From: Azospirillum sp.
GTDB lineage: Bacteria; Pseudomonadota; Alphaproteobacteria; Azospirillales; Azospirillaceae
Direction of reading: 5' to 3'
Length of the DNA: 64,000 nt
NCBI GenBank assembly: GCA_016124535.1
Contig: WGNK01000001.1
Span: 124,001 to 188,000, forward strand
Positions 17,826-27,059 of the stretch are shown here, piece after piece. Each line of letters opens with the position of its first letter. Position 1 is the first letter of the stretch. A program made the translations under genes and the position numbers. The notes below the pieces were generated by a model that saw nothing but the letters and a program-made list of their open reading frames with translations, ran no database searches and was not told where the DNA came from.

Positions 17826-20800
17826 CACCGCCTCCCCCCGCTTTCGCTCGGTTGCAGGACATCGCGGGCAAGGTCGCATTCGGCCAGACGGGCGCGCAGC
17901 ACCGGCGCGATCCGCCGGGTTGCCTCGGCGCCGATCAATTGGCCATGCCGCGCCGGAATATCGTGGACGTCGAGTCCCTCGACATAAGGCCCCCAGCGCT
18001 GCGCCGTGAGGTCGCCGCCGAGGTGATCCAGGGCCGCCCGGAAATGCAGCAGGGTGCCGCCGTGGCGGCGGTGGCGGTGGCGGCGGACCAGGCGGTTGTT
18101 GTTCTCGACCACCCGGATGATCCCGCTCAGCACCGGGTCGGGCAGCTCCGACAGCGGATGTCCCGCGGCGCGCAGCAAGGCGATCGCGCCGGCGCGGGTC
18201 AATTCCTGCCCGGCATAGACCGCGGGATCGACGCCGGCGATCTGCATCAGGGCCTTGAGCGCGGCGCCCTCGTCCGGGTCGGGTTCGTCGCGCCAGCAGT
18301 CGCAGGGATAGGCGTCGAGCACCGCCAGGACGCCGACCCGCTCGCCGGTCGCCGCAAACTGCACCGCGATCTCGTGGGCGATGATGCCGCCGACCGACCA
18401 GCCGGCCAGATGGTAGGGACCGCGTGGCCGGATCGCCCGGATCTGCGCCAGGTAGTCGGCCGCCAGGGTGGTAAGGTCGCCGGGCAGCGGCTGCGCCGGA
18501 TCGAGCCCGCGGGCCTGGAGGCCGTAGACGGCACGCCCAGGACCCAGCGCGCGTGCCAGGCCAAGGTAGCACCAGGCGATGCCGCCCGCCGGGTGGACGA
18601 AGAAGACCGGCGGCAGCGATGCGGCTTCGCCCTCCACCAGGGGCAACAGCGTGCTCAGGCCCTCGCGTCCGAGCGCGACCATCGCCGACTGGCCGCCGGT
18701 CTGGCAGGCCTCGTCGATCTGCCGGGCAAGCTGCGCCACGGTCGGGCAGGAGAACAGCGCGCCCAGGCCGAGCGGCACCGGCCATGCCGCGCGGATGCGT
18801 CGCATCGCCTGGGCCGCCAGCAGGGAGTGGCCGCCCAGGCTGAAGAAATCGTCACCGCCGCCGAGGGCGGTGTCGGCGCCGTTGAGCCCCAGGACCTCGG
18901 CGAAGATCCCCGCCAGCCGCCGCTCGGTTTCGCTGGCCGTCGGCCGATCTCCGGCGGCGCGGTCGTGGCCCGGCGCCGGCAGGGCGGCGCGGTCGAGCTT
19001 GCCGTTGGCGGTGACCGGCAGCGCCGGCAGGACCACCAGGGTCGGGATCATGTAGTCGGGCAGGCGGACGGCCAACTCGCCGGCCAATCCCACCGGATCG
19101 ATCGGCTGGCCGGCGGCGGCGGCAACGACATAGCCGACCAGCCGCTGGTCGCCCGGCCGGTCCTGGCGCGCGATCACCGCGGCCTGGCCGACCGTGGGGA
19201 TAGCGCGCAACGCCGCCTCGATTTCGCCCAGCTCGATGCGCAGGCCGCGCAGCTTGACTTGGTGGTCGGAGCGGCCGAGGAAGACCAGCGCGCCGTCGCA
19301 TCGCCAGCGTGCGACATCGCCGGTCCGGTAGATCCGGGCGCCGGGCGCTCCGAACGGATCGGCGATGAAGCGCTGATCGGTCAGCTCGGGCTGCCCCAGA
19401 TAGCCGCGCGCCAATTGGCAGCCGGCGATATAGAGATCGCCGGTTACCCCCGGCGGCACCGGCCGCAGCCGGCGGTCGAGGACGTATAGCGCGGTGTTCC
19501 ACACCGGAAAGCCGATGGGCACCGGCTGGGAGCGGTCACCGGCCGGTGCTGGCCACCAGGTCACGTCGACCGCCGCTTCGGTCGGGCCGTAGAGATTGTG
19601 CAATTCTGCGGCAATCACCTGGTGGAAGCGGTCGCGCAAGCTGGCGGGCAGGGCCTCGCCGCTGCAGAACACCCGGCGCAGCGCGATCCCGGCGGCGGCC
19701 GGCTCGGCGAGGAACTGGGCCAGCATCGACGGGACGAAATGGGCGGTGGTGATCCGTTCGGTGCGGAAAATCCGCGCCAGCCAGGCCGGGTCCTTGTGCG
19801 CCTGCGGTGGCGCAAGCACCAGGGTGGCGCCGGTGATCAGCGGCAGGAAGAACTCCCATACCGAAACGTCGAAGCTCGCCGGGGTCTTCTGCAGGATGCG
19901 GTCGTCCGGACCGAAGCCATAGTGCTGACGCATCCATTCCAGCCGGTTGACGATCGCGCGGTGTTCGATCACCACGCCCTTGGGCACCCCGGTCGAGCCC
20001 GAGGTGTAGATGACGTAAGCGGCGTCATCCGGGGTGGTGTCCTCCGATCGTGCCGGGCCGGCCGCCGCAAATCCCGGTCGGGCCGCGGGCGGGACCTCGG
20101 CCGGGGCATCCAGCCGCAGCAGCCGCGGTCCGGAGGGCAGGCATTCCGCGGCGGCGCGATTGCCGATGACCAGGCGCGGCCGCGCCGAGTCCAGGGTCAG
20201 GGCGATCCGGGCCGGCGGGTGGTCGAGGTCGATCGGCAGATAGGCGGCGCCGGCCCGCAGGATCGCTACCAGCGCGATCACCAGTTCCGGCGACCGCGGC
20301 AGCGCGACCCCGACGATATCGCCGCGCACCACTCCGGCCGTGGCCAGGCGGCCGGCCAGCCCGGCGCTCGCCCGGTCGAGCGCGGCATAGCTCAGGCTTT
20401 GCCCGGCAAAACTCAGCGCGACCGCCTGGGGCGTCCGCGCCATCGTCGCCTCGATCAACTGGGTCAGGGTCCGCGGGACGGTCGGGTGGGCGGTGTCGTT
20501 GACCCCGACCGTCCAATGATGATGCTCGGCCGGGGTCAGGGTCGCGACCTCGGCCAGCCTGGGTGCGGTGACCGCGGCTGCGAGAAACCCGGCCAGCCGC
20601 GCGACGTGGTCCGCGACCTCGGCTTCGGTGTAGAGCTCGGGGGTGGCATCGATCTCCAGGCGGAGGCCGCGGGCCTTGGCATCGGCGCGCAAGGTCACGG
20701 TCAGGTCGTCGACCGGCCCGGTGCCCAGAACCTCGAGCCGGGTGGCGCAGCCCGGCAGCACCGGCGCCTGATCGAACGGCAGCACGTTGATCAGGGCGCC

Positions 20801-21916
20801 ATAGAGCCGGCGGCTGCCGCCGAGCAGGCCGAGATCCCGGCGCAGCTGCTCGCTGCGGTAGCGGCCATGGCGGCGCGCCCGCTGAAGCTGCTGGGACACC
20901 GCGCCGAGAAAGCGGGGCAGCGCCACCTCTTCGTCGATGGTCAGCTGGACCGGCAGTATGTTCATGACCATTGCCGGAACCCGTGCGGCGACCGAGCCGA
21001 AACGGTTCATGGTCGGAACCCCGACCACGATCGCGCCGGCCGCCGGCCCGTCCTCACCCGAGCCTTCGTCCAAGCCGTCACCCGGACCATCGCCGAGATG
21101 GCGTCGCAGATAGGCGGCGACCAGGCCGACCAGAACATCCGGCCAAGGCACCCGTGCGCTGTCGGCCAGGCCAAGCAGGGCGGCCGGTGCCACCGCATCC
21201 AAGGCAGTGCCGCGCCGGAGCCAGTACCGCCCGGTGATCGCGGGGCCGGGGGCCAGCCCTTCGACCACCGGGGCGCCGGAGAAGGCGGCCAGCCAGAACC
21301 GGCGATCGTCGTCGCGCCGTTGCGAGGCGCGGTAGGCGGCATCCTCGGCGAGCAGGCCGGCATAGGGGGCCAGCGCCGGACCCGGTTTCGACCCGGTCAC
21401 CCGCGCGCCATAGAGTTCGCAGATGCGTCGGGTCAGCAGCCCGGTGCCATAGCCGTCCACCACCAGGTGATGGATGCGCTGATACCAGATAGAGTGGTCT
21501 TGTCCGAGGATGAACAACAGCTGGCGGACCAGCGGCGCCCGCGTCGGATCGAGCGGGGTTCCCCCATCCTGCGCCATCGCGGCGACCGCCGCCGCCATCG
21601 GGTCGTCACACGGACGCAGATCGATGGTTTCCAGCCGGGTCGTCCGGGCGGCGTCCGGGTGCTGGCGCGGGCCGTCGTCGCCGCCGGCGAAACCAACGGT
21701 CAGTCCTTGTGCCTCGGCCATCGCCGTCGACACCGCCCAGGCGAGGGCGGCCAGATCGAGCTCGCCCCGGATGTCGACGCTCTGGGCGGTGTTGAAGATC
21801 GGGTTATCGGGGTCGAGCCGCTGGGCGTACCACAGGCCGAGCTGGGCCTCGGTCAACGGCTGGGTTGGTCGAGCGTCCGGCGCCGCGGTGCCGAGGGGCG
21901 AAGGGGAATGGGGCAT
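17825..21916 (-). CDS. entF: Catecholate siderophore NRPS, EntF-like (C-A-T-TE), predicted serine-activating
   Basis: The 1363-residue single-module synthetase has a condensation domain (about 20-440, active site HHLVVDG near 151) and an adenylation domain (about 470-960, YTSGSTGVPKG). A carrier domain has its phosphopantetheine Ser in GGHSLL near 1029, and a thioesterase has GWSVGG near 1172. Reading the ten specificity positions by eye (FDVSVW, TTAHF, VFCSGE, LYGPTEAAVDVTW) gives D-V-W-H-F-S-L-V-D-K, the serine code of EntF. It would therefore condense DHB-Ser and cyclise it to an enterobactin-like trilactone. ATG at 21916 was chosen because the earlier in-frame part has no domain homology and overlaps the carrier gene. 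Slightly longer than the roughly 1290-residue E. coli enzyme. Confidence 0.93.
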   Translation of the reverse strand: MPHSPSPLGTAAPDARPTQPLTEAQLGLWYAQRLDPDNPIFNTAQSVDIRGELDLAALAWAVSTAMAEAQGLTVGFAGGDDGPRQHPDAARTTRLETIDLRPCDDPMAAAVAAMAQDGGTPLDPTRAPLVRQLLFILGQDHSIWYQRIHHLVVDGYGTGLLTRRICELYGARVTGSKPGPALAPYAGLLAEDAAYRASQRRDDDRRFWLAAFSGAPVVEGLAPGPAITGRYWLRRGTALDAVAPAALLGLADSARVPWPDVLVGLVAAYLRRHLGDGPGDGLDEGSGEDGPAAGAIVVGVPTMNRFGSVAARVPAMVMNILPVQLTIDEEVALPRFLGAVSQQLQRARRHGRYRSEQLRRDLGLLGGSRRLYGALINVLPFDQAPVLPGCATRLEVLGTGPVDDLTVTLRADAKARGLRLEIDATPELYTEAEVADHVARLAGFLAAAVTAPRLAEVATLTPAEHHHWTVGVNDTAHPTVPRTLTQLIEATMARTPQAVALSFAGQSLSYAALDRASAGLAGRLATAGVVRGDIVGVALPRSPELVIALVAILRAGAAYLPIDLDHPPARIALTLDSARPRLVIGNRAAAECLPSGPRLLRLDAPAEVPPAARPGFAAAGPARSEDTTPDDAAYVIYTSGSTGVPKGVVIEHRAIVNRLEWMRQHYGFGPDDRILQKTPASFDVSVWEFFLPLITGATLVLAPPQAHKDPAWLARIFRTERITTAHFVPSMLAQFLAEPAAAGIALRRVFCSGEALPASLRDRFHQVIAAELHNLYGPTEAAVDVTWWPAPAGDRSQPVPIGFPVWNTALYVLDRRLRPVPPGVTGDLYIAGCQLARGYLGQPELTDQRFIADPFGAPGARIYRTGDVARWRCDGALVFLGRSDHQVKLRGLRIELGEIEAALRAIPTVGQAAVIARQDRPGDQRLVGYVVAAAAGQPIDPVGLAGELAVRLPDYMIPTLVVLPALPVTANGKLDRAALPAPGHDRAAGDRPTASETERRLAGIFAEVLGLNGADTALGGGDDFFSLGGHSLLAAQAMRRIRAAWPVPLGLGALFSCPTVAQLARQIDEACQTGGQSAMVALGREGLSTLLPLVEGEAASLPPVFFVHPAGGIAWCYLGLARALGPGRAVYGLQARGLDPAQPLPGDLTTLAADYLAQIRAIRPRGPYHLAGWSVGGIIAHEIAVQFAATGERVGVLAVLDAYPCDCWRDEPDPDEGAALKALMQIAGVDPAVYAGQELTRAGAIALLRAAGHPLSELPDPVLSGIIRVVENNNRLVRRHRHRRHGGTLLHFRAALDHLGGDLTAQRWGPYVEGLDVHDIPARHGQLIGAEATRRIAPVLRARLAECDLARDVLQPSESGGRR

Positions 21917-21942
21917 GGCGGCGTCCTTGGTCGGATAAAGCG

Positions 21943-22209
21943 TCACGGGCTGCGCGCGACGACCTGCCACCAGTGGCGCAGGGTCGGCCGGGCGATGAAT
22001 TCGGAAACGTCGAAGCGGGCGCCCTGGTCTTGCCAGCGCTGAACCAGGATCATCGCCCGGATCGAATCCAGGCCGAGGTCGATCAGGTCCTCGTCCTCGG
22101 CAATCGCCTCCGACGGCAGGTCCAGGATTTTGGCCAGGTCCTCGCGCATTCGCGCGAAGGTCAGAGGGGCTTGATGGTCGAGCCTTGAGGGCAATTCGCG
22201 GCTGGTCAT
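21943..22209 (-). CDS. Free-standing aryl carrier protein for 2,3-dihydroxybenzoate
   Basis: This 88-residue gene is hidden in a longer frame. The product matches the C-terminal ArCP domain of EntB: an N-terminal helix, EDEDLIDLGLDSIRAMILVQRW with the phosphopantetheine Ser in GLDSIR (about residue 49), and the terminal RPTLRHWWQVV helix. In E. coli this domain is fused to isochorismatase; here it is a separate gene 32 bases after entB and 26 bases before entF. EntE would load DHB onto it, and the EntF condensation domain would accept it. It needs a 4'-phosphopantetheinyl transferase that is not encoded in this window. Confidence 0.92.
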   Translation of the reverse strand: MTSRELPSRLDHQAPLTFARMREDLAKILDLPSEAIAEDEDLIDLGLDSIRAMILVQRWQDQGARFDVSEFIARPTLRHWWQVVARSP

Positions 22210-22241
22210 GGTGCAACTTTCTGGTCCCGGCGTTGGAGCCG

Positions 22242-22880
22242 CTAGCGCTGGAGCTGGTCGAGCAGGGCTGCGGTGGTGGTGACCGCGGCGCAGCGTTCGG
22301 CGGCATAGGTGACGGCGAGGTCGTGCTTGGCGCGCGAGAAATCGGCGACGGCGTCGGCGACCAGAAACGGCTGGATGTCGCGCATGAACGCCTCGGCGGT
22401 GGTCAGAAGGCAGCCGATATGGGCATAGACGCCGCACACGATCAGCTGATCGCGGCCGCGTGCGTGCAGCATCGGTTCGAGATTGGTGCGCTGGAACGCG
22501 CTGTAGCGCCATTTGGTGACCAGGTGGTGGCGTTCACCGGGCGCCAGCTCGCCGACGATGTCCCGGTGGTCCGGCGCGTCGTCCATGCCGGGCCCCCAGA
22601 AATCGGACTGCAAGCCGCGGTCGCAGGGCGTCTGGCGGCCGGGCTGGGCGCTGTAGAACACCGGCATGTCCAGCGCGTCGCAACGCGCGCGCAGCGCCAG
22701 GATATTGGCGAGCACCGGCGCGATCGGCGGGACCGCGGGCGCGAAGGCGCGGATGAAATAGGCCTGCATGTCATGGATCAGCAGGGCGGCGCGGCGCGGC
22801 GCGATCCGCCACGCCATCCGGACCGGCGGCAGCTCGCCGAGGGTGGGCAGGGGGTAATCGGCGATCCTGGGCAGAGCCAT
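22242..22880 (-). CDS. entB: Isochorismatase (EntB N-terminal part only)
   Basis: The 212-residue protein has the isochorismatase fold and EntB landmarks: ALLIHDMQAYF with the catalytic Asp, TKWRYSAFQRTNL, GVYAHIGCLLTTAEAFM, and the tail IQPFLVADAVADFSRAKHDLAVTYAAERCA. It hydrolyses isochorismate to 2,3-dihydro-2,3-dihydroxybenzoate and pyruvate. It stops where the aryl carrier domain of E. coli EntB would begin; that domain is a separate downstream gene. ATG at 22880 follows the entE stop by 4 bases. Confidence 0.93.
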   Translation of the reverse strand: MALPRIADYPLPTLGELPPVRMAWRIAPRRAALLIHDMQAYFIRAFAPAVPPIAPVLANILALRARCDALDMPVFYSAQPGRQTPCDRGLQSDFWGPGMDDAPDHRDIVGELAPGERHHLVTKWRYSAFQRTNLEPMLHARGRDQLIVCGVYAHIGCLLTTAEAFMRDIQPFLVADAVADFSRAKHDLAVTYAAERCAAVTTTAALLDQLQR

Positions 22881-22884
22881 GGCC

Positions 22885-24552
22885 TTAACCCTTCGCCGGA
22901 TGGGCCGGGGGCGACGGCGCCGCTTGTTCGGCCAGTCGCCGACGCAGGTCGCCGCGGCTGATCTTGCCGACCGCGGTGGTGAGGAAGCTGTCGACGAAGA
23001 CGACGCGGTCGGGCACCTTGAACTCGGCCAGCCCGCGGTCGCGCACCCAGGCCCTGAGGTCCGCCGGCTTGGGCGGCTCGCCGCGGGCGATGACGAAGGC
23101 GCAACTGCGCTCGCCGAGATAGCGGTCGGGGACTGCGACCATCACCGCATCGTGGACCTGGGGATGGGCCAGCAGGTGGTCTTCGACCTCCTCGGCCGAG
23201 AGCTTCTCGCCGCCGCGGTTGATCAGGTCGTTGCTGCGCCCCTGAACCACCAGGTTGCCGTCCGGCGTCCGCCGCACCACGTCGCCGGTGCGGTAGAATC
23301 CCTCGGCGGTGAAGGAACGGGCATTGGCCGCGGGGTGGTTGTGGTAGGCGCGGATGGTGTAGGGGCCGCGGGTCAGCAGATGCCCGGCGCTCCCTTCGGC
23401 CACCGGCTGATCATCGTCATCGACGATCAGGAGTTCGTCGTCGGGGCTGATCGGACGGCCCTGGGTCTCGACGATCACCGCCTCGGGGTCATCGAGACGG
23501 GTGTAGTTGACCAGCCCCTCGGCCATGCCGAAAACCTGCTGAAGGGTGGTGCCCAGGACCGGCCGGACCCGCCGGGCGGCTTCCGGGGTGAACTTGGCGC
23601 CGCCGACCTGCAGGACCCGCAGGCTCGACAGGTCATGGCGGCCGGTGCGCGCGGCCTCCAGCCAGGCCAATGCCAGGGGCGGCACCATGGCGGTCATGGT
23701 CACCCGCTCCCGCGCGATGATCGGGAAGGCGATTTCGGGGGACGGTGCAGGGCTCAGCACCACGGTGCCGCCGGCATAGAGCGTGCCGAACACGCCGGGG
23801 GAACTCATCGGAAAATTATGGGCGATCGGCAGCACGCCCAGATAGACGCTGCGGCGATCGAGCCGGCAGATCTCGGCGCTGGCGCGCACGCTATAGAGAT
23901 AGTCGTCGTGGCTGCGGGGGATCAGCTTGGGCAGGCCGGTGCTGCCGCCCGAGATCTGCATCAGCGCCACCTCCGATGCCTGCGGTCCGGTGGCCGGTGC
24001 GGCGCTCGCGGCCGGTGTCCCGCCGGGCCGATCGGTCAAGGCGACGAAGCGGCCGGGATCGCCCGCGGCGACCACGACATGGCGGATCGCGGGCAGGCGC
24101 CGGCACAGCTCATCGGCCAGGCCGCAATAGTCGAAACCGTCGGCGGCCCCGGAAATGACGTAGCCCGAGGCCTCGGCGGCGGCGGCGAAATGGCTGATCT
24201 CGGTGATCCGATGGGCGGGCAGCGCGAAGACCGGCACGATGCCGGCTTCGAACAGGCCGAAGGCGACGCTGAGGAATTCCGGGATATTGGGCAGCTGAAC
24301 GATCACCCGGTCACCCGGCCGGTAGCCCAGATCGAGAAATCGGCCGGCGGTCGCGGCGGCGCGGGCGGCAAGCTCGCGGTAGCGCCAGCGGGTTTCCCCG
24401 GCGACCACCGCGATGTCGTCGGGGGCGGCGGCGGTCCGGGCGCGCAGCACCGCGGCAAAGGTCTCGCCACGCCAGAAACCGGCCTGCCGGTAACGCTCGG
24501 CGAAGGGATCGGGCCAACGCTGTTCGACGGCCAGGCAGGGGTGGCGGGTCAT
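22885..24552 (-). CDS. entE: 2,3-dihydroxybenzoate-AMP ligase
   Basis: The 555-residue stand-alone adenylation enzyme has the P-loop [20 protein letters not shown], the aryl-acid pocket motif [18 protein letters not shown] with the Asn that replaces the amino-acid-binding Asp, [30 protein letters not shown], and the catalytic Lys in TTAVGKISR. It makes DHB-AMP and transfers DHB to the aryl carrier. ATG at 24552 overlaps the entC stop (ATGA). A long in-frame upstream extension is an artefact of GC-rich DNA and was excluded. Confidence 0.95.
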   Translation of the reverse strand: MTRHPCLAVEQRWPDPFAERYRQAGFWRGETFAAVLRARTAAAPDDIAVVAGETRWRYRELAARAAATAGRFLDLGYRPGDRVIVQLPNIPEFLSVAFGLFEAGIVPVFALPAHRITEISHFAAAAEASGYVISGAADGFDYCGLADELCRRLPAIRHVVVAAGDPGRFVALTDRPGGTPAASAAPATGPQASEVALMQISGGSTGLPKLIPRSHDDYLYSVRASAEICRLDRRSVYLGVLPIAHNFPMSSPGVFGTLYAGGTVVLSPAPSPEIAFPIIARERVTMTAMVPPLALAWLEAARTGRHDLSSLRVLQVGGAKFTPEAARRVRPVLGTTLQQVFGMAEGLVNYTRLDDPEAVIVETQGRPISPDDELLIVDDDDQPVAEGSAGHLLTRGPYTIRAYHNHPAANARSFTAEGFYRTGDVVRRTPDGNLVVQGRSNDLINRGGEKLSAEEVEDHLLAHPQVHDAVMVAVPDRYLGERSCAFVIARGEPPKPADLRAWVRDRGLAEFKVPDRVVFVDSFLTTAVGKISRGDLRRRLAEQAAPSPPAHPAKG

Positions 24553-25787
24553 GACGCAAGCCCGGCACTGCCGACGACATCGTCGCCGAACTGCAGCGCA
24601 TTGAGCATGGTCGAGAACTTGGCGTCGGTTTCGGCGACTTCGGCCTGGGGCAGCGAACCCGGAACGATGCCGGCGCCGGCATAGAGCCGGGCCGTGCCGC
24701 CGCAGAGCTCGGCGCAACGGATCGCGACCAGCCAGCGTCCGTCGCCGTGGTGGTCGCACCAGCCGACGGCGCCGGTGAAGAAGCCGCGATCGAAGGTTTC
24801 GAGCTGGCCGATCACGGCGCGGGCACGGTCGCGCGGGTGGCCGCACACCGCCGGGGTCGGGTGGAGCACCGCGACCAGTTCCAGCGAGGAGAGGGTCGCA
24901 TCCCGCAACTGGCCGTCGATCCGGGTGGCGAGATGCCACATGGTGGCGGTCGAAACCAGTTCGGCAGCGGGCGCGCGCAGGTCGCGGCAATAGGGGGACA
25001 GCCCGTCGAGGATCGCTTCGACCACCAGCGCGTGTTCGCGCAAATCCTTGTCGGATTTCGCCAGGGCGGCGGCGGCGGCGCGGTCGGCGCCGGGGTCCGG
25101 CCGGCGCCGGGCCGAGCCGGCCAGCGGCAGCGACCGCACTCGGGTGCCGCGCTTTTCGAGCAGCAACTCGGGCGTCGCCCCGACCAGCACGCGCGGCGGC
25201 GTTCCGGCGGCGGCGGGCAATGGTACGGCAAAGGTGGTGACGCTGCCGTCGGTCTGAAGAATCCTCAACAGGCGTCCGAGATCCCGGGGCGCGGCGGCTT
25301 CCAGCACCAGGCTGCGAGCAAGCACCACCTTGTTCAGGGCGGGCGGATCGGAGGTGCCGGCCGCCCCGGCGGTCGCCGGCGACAGCAAGGACAAAGCCGC
25401 GGAGACGGCATCGGCGTAGCGGTCGGCGGTCGGTTCGGCCTGCAGCCGCCAGCCGGAGCGGTGCCAGACCGACGTGCCGCGCCCGGACGCGGCGATGGCG
25501 GCGTCGAGCTCTGCGGGGTCGCGGGCTAGCCGTTGGGGCTGGAACAGCTGGACTGGCCGGTCGACGTCGAACGGCAGCGCCCCGACCAGCAGTGGTGGGC
25601 CGCCGCGCCGGACCGCATCGGCGAAGAAACCCGGCAGCAGTGGCAGGACGTCCGACCGGGCGCAGGCCGGCAGGGCCTGGGCGGCTCCCAGTCCGACCAG
25701 GCAGTCCTGGTTCGAAATCAGGACGAAAGAGGGTGCGGGTCCGACCTCCTGGTCGGGTGACGCGGCGGCGGGCAAGACCACGGTCAT
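24549..25787 (-). CDS. entC: Isochorismate synthase
   Basis: About 412 residues of the chorismate-binding family. Landmarks are [71 protein letters not shown], and the C-terminal [39 protein letters not shown]. The absence of a partner lyase and the ent context favour isochorismate over salicylate or anthranilate. Two starts are possible: GTG at 25802, or ATG at 25787 with GGAG 9 bases upstream; the latter is preferred. First gene of the biosynthetic operon, downstream of a Fur-box promoter. Confidence 0.93.
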   Translation of the reverse strand: MTVVLPAAASPDQEVGPAPSFVLISNQDCLVGLGAAQALPACARSDVLPLLPGFFADAVRRGGPPLLVGALPFDVDRPVQLFQPQRLARDPAELDAAIAASGRGTSVWHRSGWRLQAEPTADRYADAVSAALSLLSPATAGAAGTSDPPALNKVVLARSLVLEAAAPRDLGRLLRILQTDGSVTTFAVPLPAAAGTPPRVLVGATPELLLEKRGTRVRSLPLAGSARRRPDPGADRAAAAALAKSDKDLREHALVVEAILDGLSPYCRDLRAPAAELVSTATMWHLATRIDGQLRDATLSSLELVAVLHPTPAVCGHPRDRARAVIGQLETFDRGFFTGAVGWCDHHGDGRWLVAIRCAELCGGTARLYAGAGIVPGSLPQAEVAETDAKFSTMLNALQFGDDVVGSAGLAS

Positions 25788-25881
25788 CGGTTTGGGCTCC
25801 ACGGTGTCCCATTGGCTCGGGTGGCGCTACCGCTGCGGTGCGAAACGCCGGAGTCGTGGGAATTCAATGACTGAGGCGAGA

Positions 25882-25926
25882 CCTATACTGCAGCCGCGCT
25901 AAAATGCAAATGATTCTTATTCGCAA
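25882..25926 (-). promoter_or_regulatory. Fur-box promoter of the entC-E-B-carrier-F-A operon
   Basis: On the minus strand a -35-like TTGCAT (25904-25909) and a -10-like TATAGG (25882-25887) are 16 bases apart. The -35 overlaps an imperfect palindrome at 25905-25926 (plus strand TGCAAATGATTC then TTATTCGCAA) that resembles Fur boxes. Binding of Fe-Fur there would block the promoter. It sits in the gap between the esterase stop and the entC start, about 95 bases from the entC ATG. Confidence 0.65.
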
Positions 25927-25969
25927 TTAGTGACTTTTTTCGACGCTCGGCGAAGCGGCAAAGGCGGTC

Positions 25970-26977
25970 CTACCGGCCGCCGGCGGTGGCCAGGCGCAGA
26001 CCGCGGCCGAATGCCACCGGCACCACCGAGGCATGGTCTTCCTGAGTCAACTCCTCGAACGTCACCGCCAGGCGCCCGCCTGCGGCAATCCCGGCTGCGG
26101 CAAGGTCGCGGGCGACCTCCCGCGCGCCTTCGACCATGCGGCGGGTCGACCGGCGGTGCAGCGGGCCACCGGCATCTCCGCCGATTGGCAAGGGGTCAGG
26201 CTGGCGCCAGGGCGGTGGGGACTGTTCGTATTCGCCAACCGCGACCAGCAAGCTGCGCTTTTGCGCGCCGGCCCCCAAGCGGCCGGGCAAATCGTTGATG
26301 CCCGATGCCAGTCCCGGCCGGTCCCACCACACCGAGGGACTGATCGCGAGATAGCTGGTGAAGGCGTCGGGGCGCTGGAGCAGGACCTGCAGGGTGAAGA
26401 AACCACCAAGCGAATGGCCGAACAGGGCACGACGCCGCGGGTCGGTCGGAAACGCGCGGTCGACCCGGATTTTCAAGTCTTCCAGCGCAGCCATGAAGGC
26501 GCCGGCACCGCCGGTCCGGGCGGGGGGCTCCGTCTCCGTGGGCTCGAAACCGCCGGCCGCCGGTCCGGTGGTGAAATCGAAGGTCCGACGCCGGGTGTGG
26601 TAAAGCTCGGTATCGGGATAGCCGATGCCGACCACGACCGCCGGGCCGACGCCGGTGGCTGCGCTGTGGCGGCAGCTGCGGCGCAGCGATTCGGCCAGCG
26701 TGGCGAAGCCGGCATTGGCGTCCAGCAGATAGATCGCGGGGAAGCCGCCGGGCGGCGGCGGCGCTTCCGGCCAGGCCAGAAAAATCTGATAGTCAGCACC
26801 ATTGCCAAGGCGCAGCGGCAGCTGGCGGCTGCGCACCAGCGTCACCGGGGCGGCGCCGGGGCCAGTCAGCGGGCCAGTCAGCGGGCCAGTCAGCGGGCCA
26901 GTCAGCGGGCCGGTCTGGGGGCCGGTCTGGGGGCCCGTCAGAGCAGTGGCCTCGACCGCGAGATCGTTTGAGGGCAT
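25970..26977 (-). CDS. Ferri-siderophore esterase, IroE/BesA-like alpha/beta hydrolase
   Basis: The 335-residue serine hydrolase of the esterase-D/Fes family has nucleophile Ser189 in FGHSLGGFF, YLLDANAGFATLAES near 83-97, and a late DHASVVPVAF containing the likely catalytic His. In this setting it should hydrolyse the trilactone of the ferric siderophore to release iron. No Sec signal is evident, so a cytoplasmic role after import is likely, though IroE-type enzymes can be periplasmic. Residues 13-40 are an odd TGPLTGP-type low-complexity stretch encoded by a 12-bp tandem repeat. It starts 15 bases from a Fur-box promoter shared with the divergent binding-protein gene. Confidence 0.85.
   Translation of the reverse strand: MPSNDLAVEATALTGPQTGPQTGPLTGPLTGPLTGPLTGPGAAPVTLVRSRQLPLRLGNGADYQIFLAWPEAPPPPGGFPAIYLLDANAGFATLAESLRRSCRHSAATGVGPAVVVGIGYPDTELYHTRRRTFDFTTGPAAGGFEPTETEPPARTGGAGAFMAALEDLKIRVDRAFPTDPRRRALFGHSLGGFFTLQVLLQRPDAFTSYLAISPSVWWDRPGLASGINDLPGRLGAGAQKRSLLVAVGEYEQSPPPWRQPDPLPIGGDAGGPLHRRSTRRMVEGAREVARDLAAAGIAAGGRLAVTFEELTQEDHASVVPVAFGRGLRLATAGGR
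26859..26942. repeat. 12-bp tandem repeat in the esterase N-terminal coding region, 7 copies
   Basis: GGGCCAGTCAGC is repeated exactly four times from 26859 to 26906 and followed by three diverged units to 26942. Because 12 is divisible by three, copy-number change keeps frame and only lengthens or shortens a Pro-Leu-Thr-Gly linker. Identical copies point to recent slippage. Confidence 0.9.
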
Positions 26978-26991
26978 GGCGGGGTCTCCAG

Positions 26992-27019
26992 TTGCAAATA
27001 ATACGCACTCTCATATACT
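26992..27019 (+). promoter_or_regulatory. Fur-box promoter between the esterase and siderophore-binding-protein genes
   Basis: TTGCAA (26992-26997) and TATACT (27014-27019) are 16 bases apart on the plus strand, a strong sigma70-type match directed at the binding-protein gene whose ATG is at 27060. The spacer (AATAATACGCACTCTCAT across 26997-27014) has the alternating pattern of Fur boxes. The esterase start lies only 15 bases to the other side, so iron control of both genes from this site is likely. Confidence 0.65.
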
Positions 27020-27059
27020 GCCGGCCGCGTTGTGGTTTCCATCACCCAAGGACTTTGCG

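Noticed and set aside
19598..22042. An 814-codon plus-strand frame opposite entF
   Set aside because: Antisense to a complete C-A-T-TE NRPS; composition is that of a GC-rich shadow frame.
17040..25787. Salicylate- or mycobactin-type pathway instead of DHB
   Set aside because: The presence of isochorismatase and an EntA-type dehydrogenase, and the serine code in the NRPS, point to 2,3-dihydroxybenzoate and serine.
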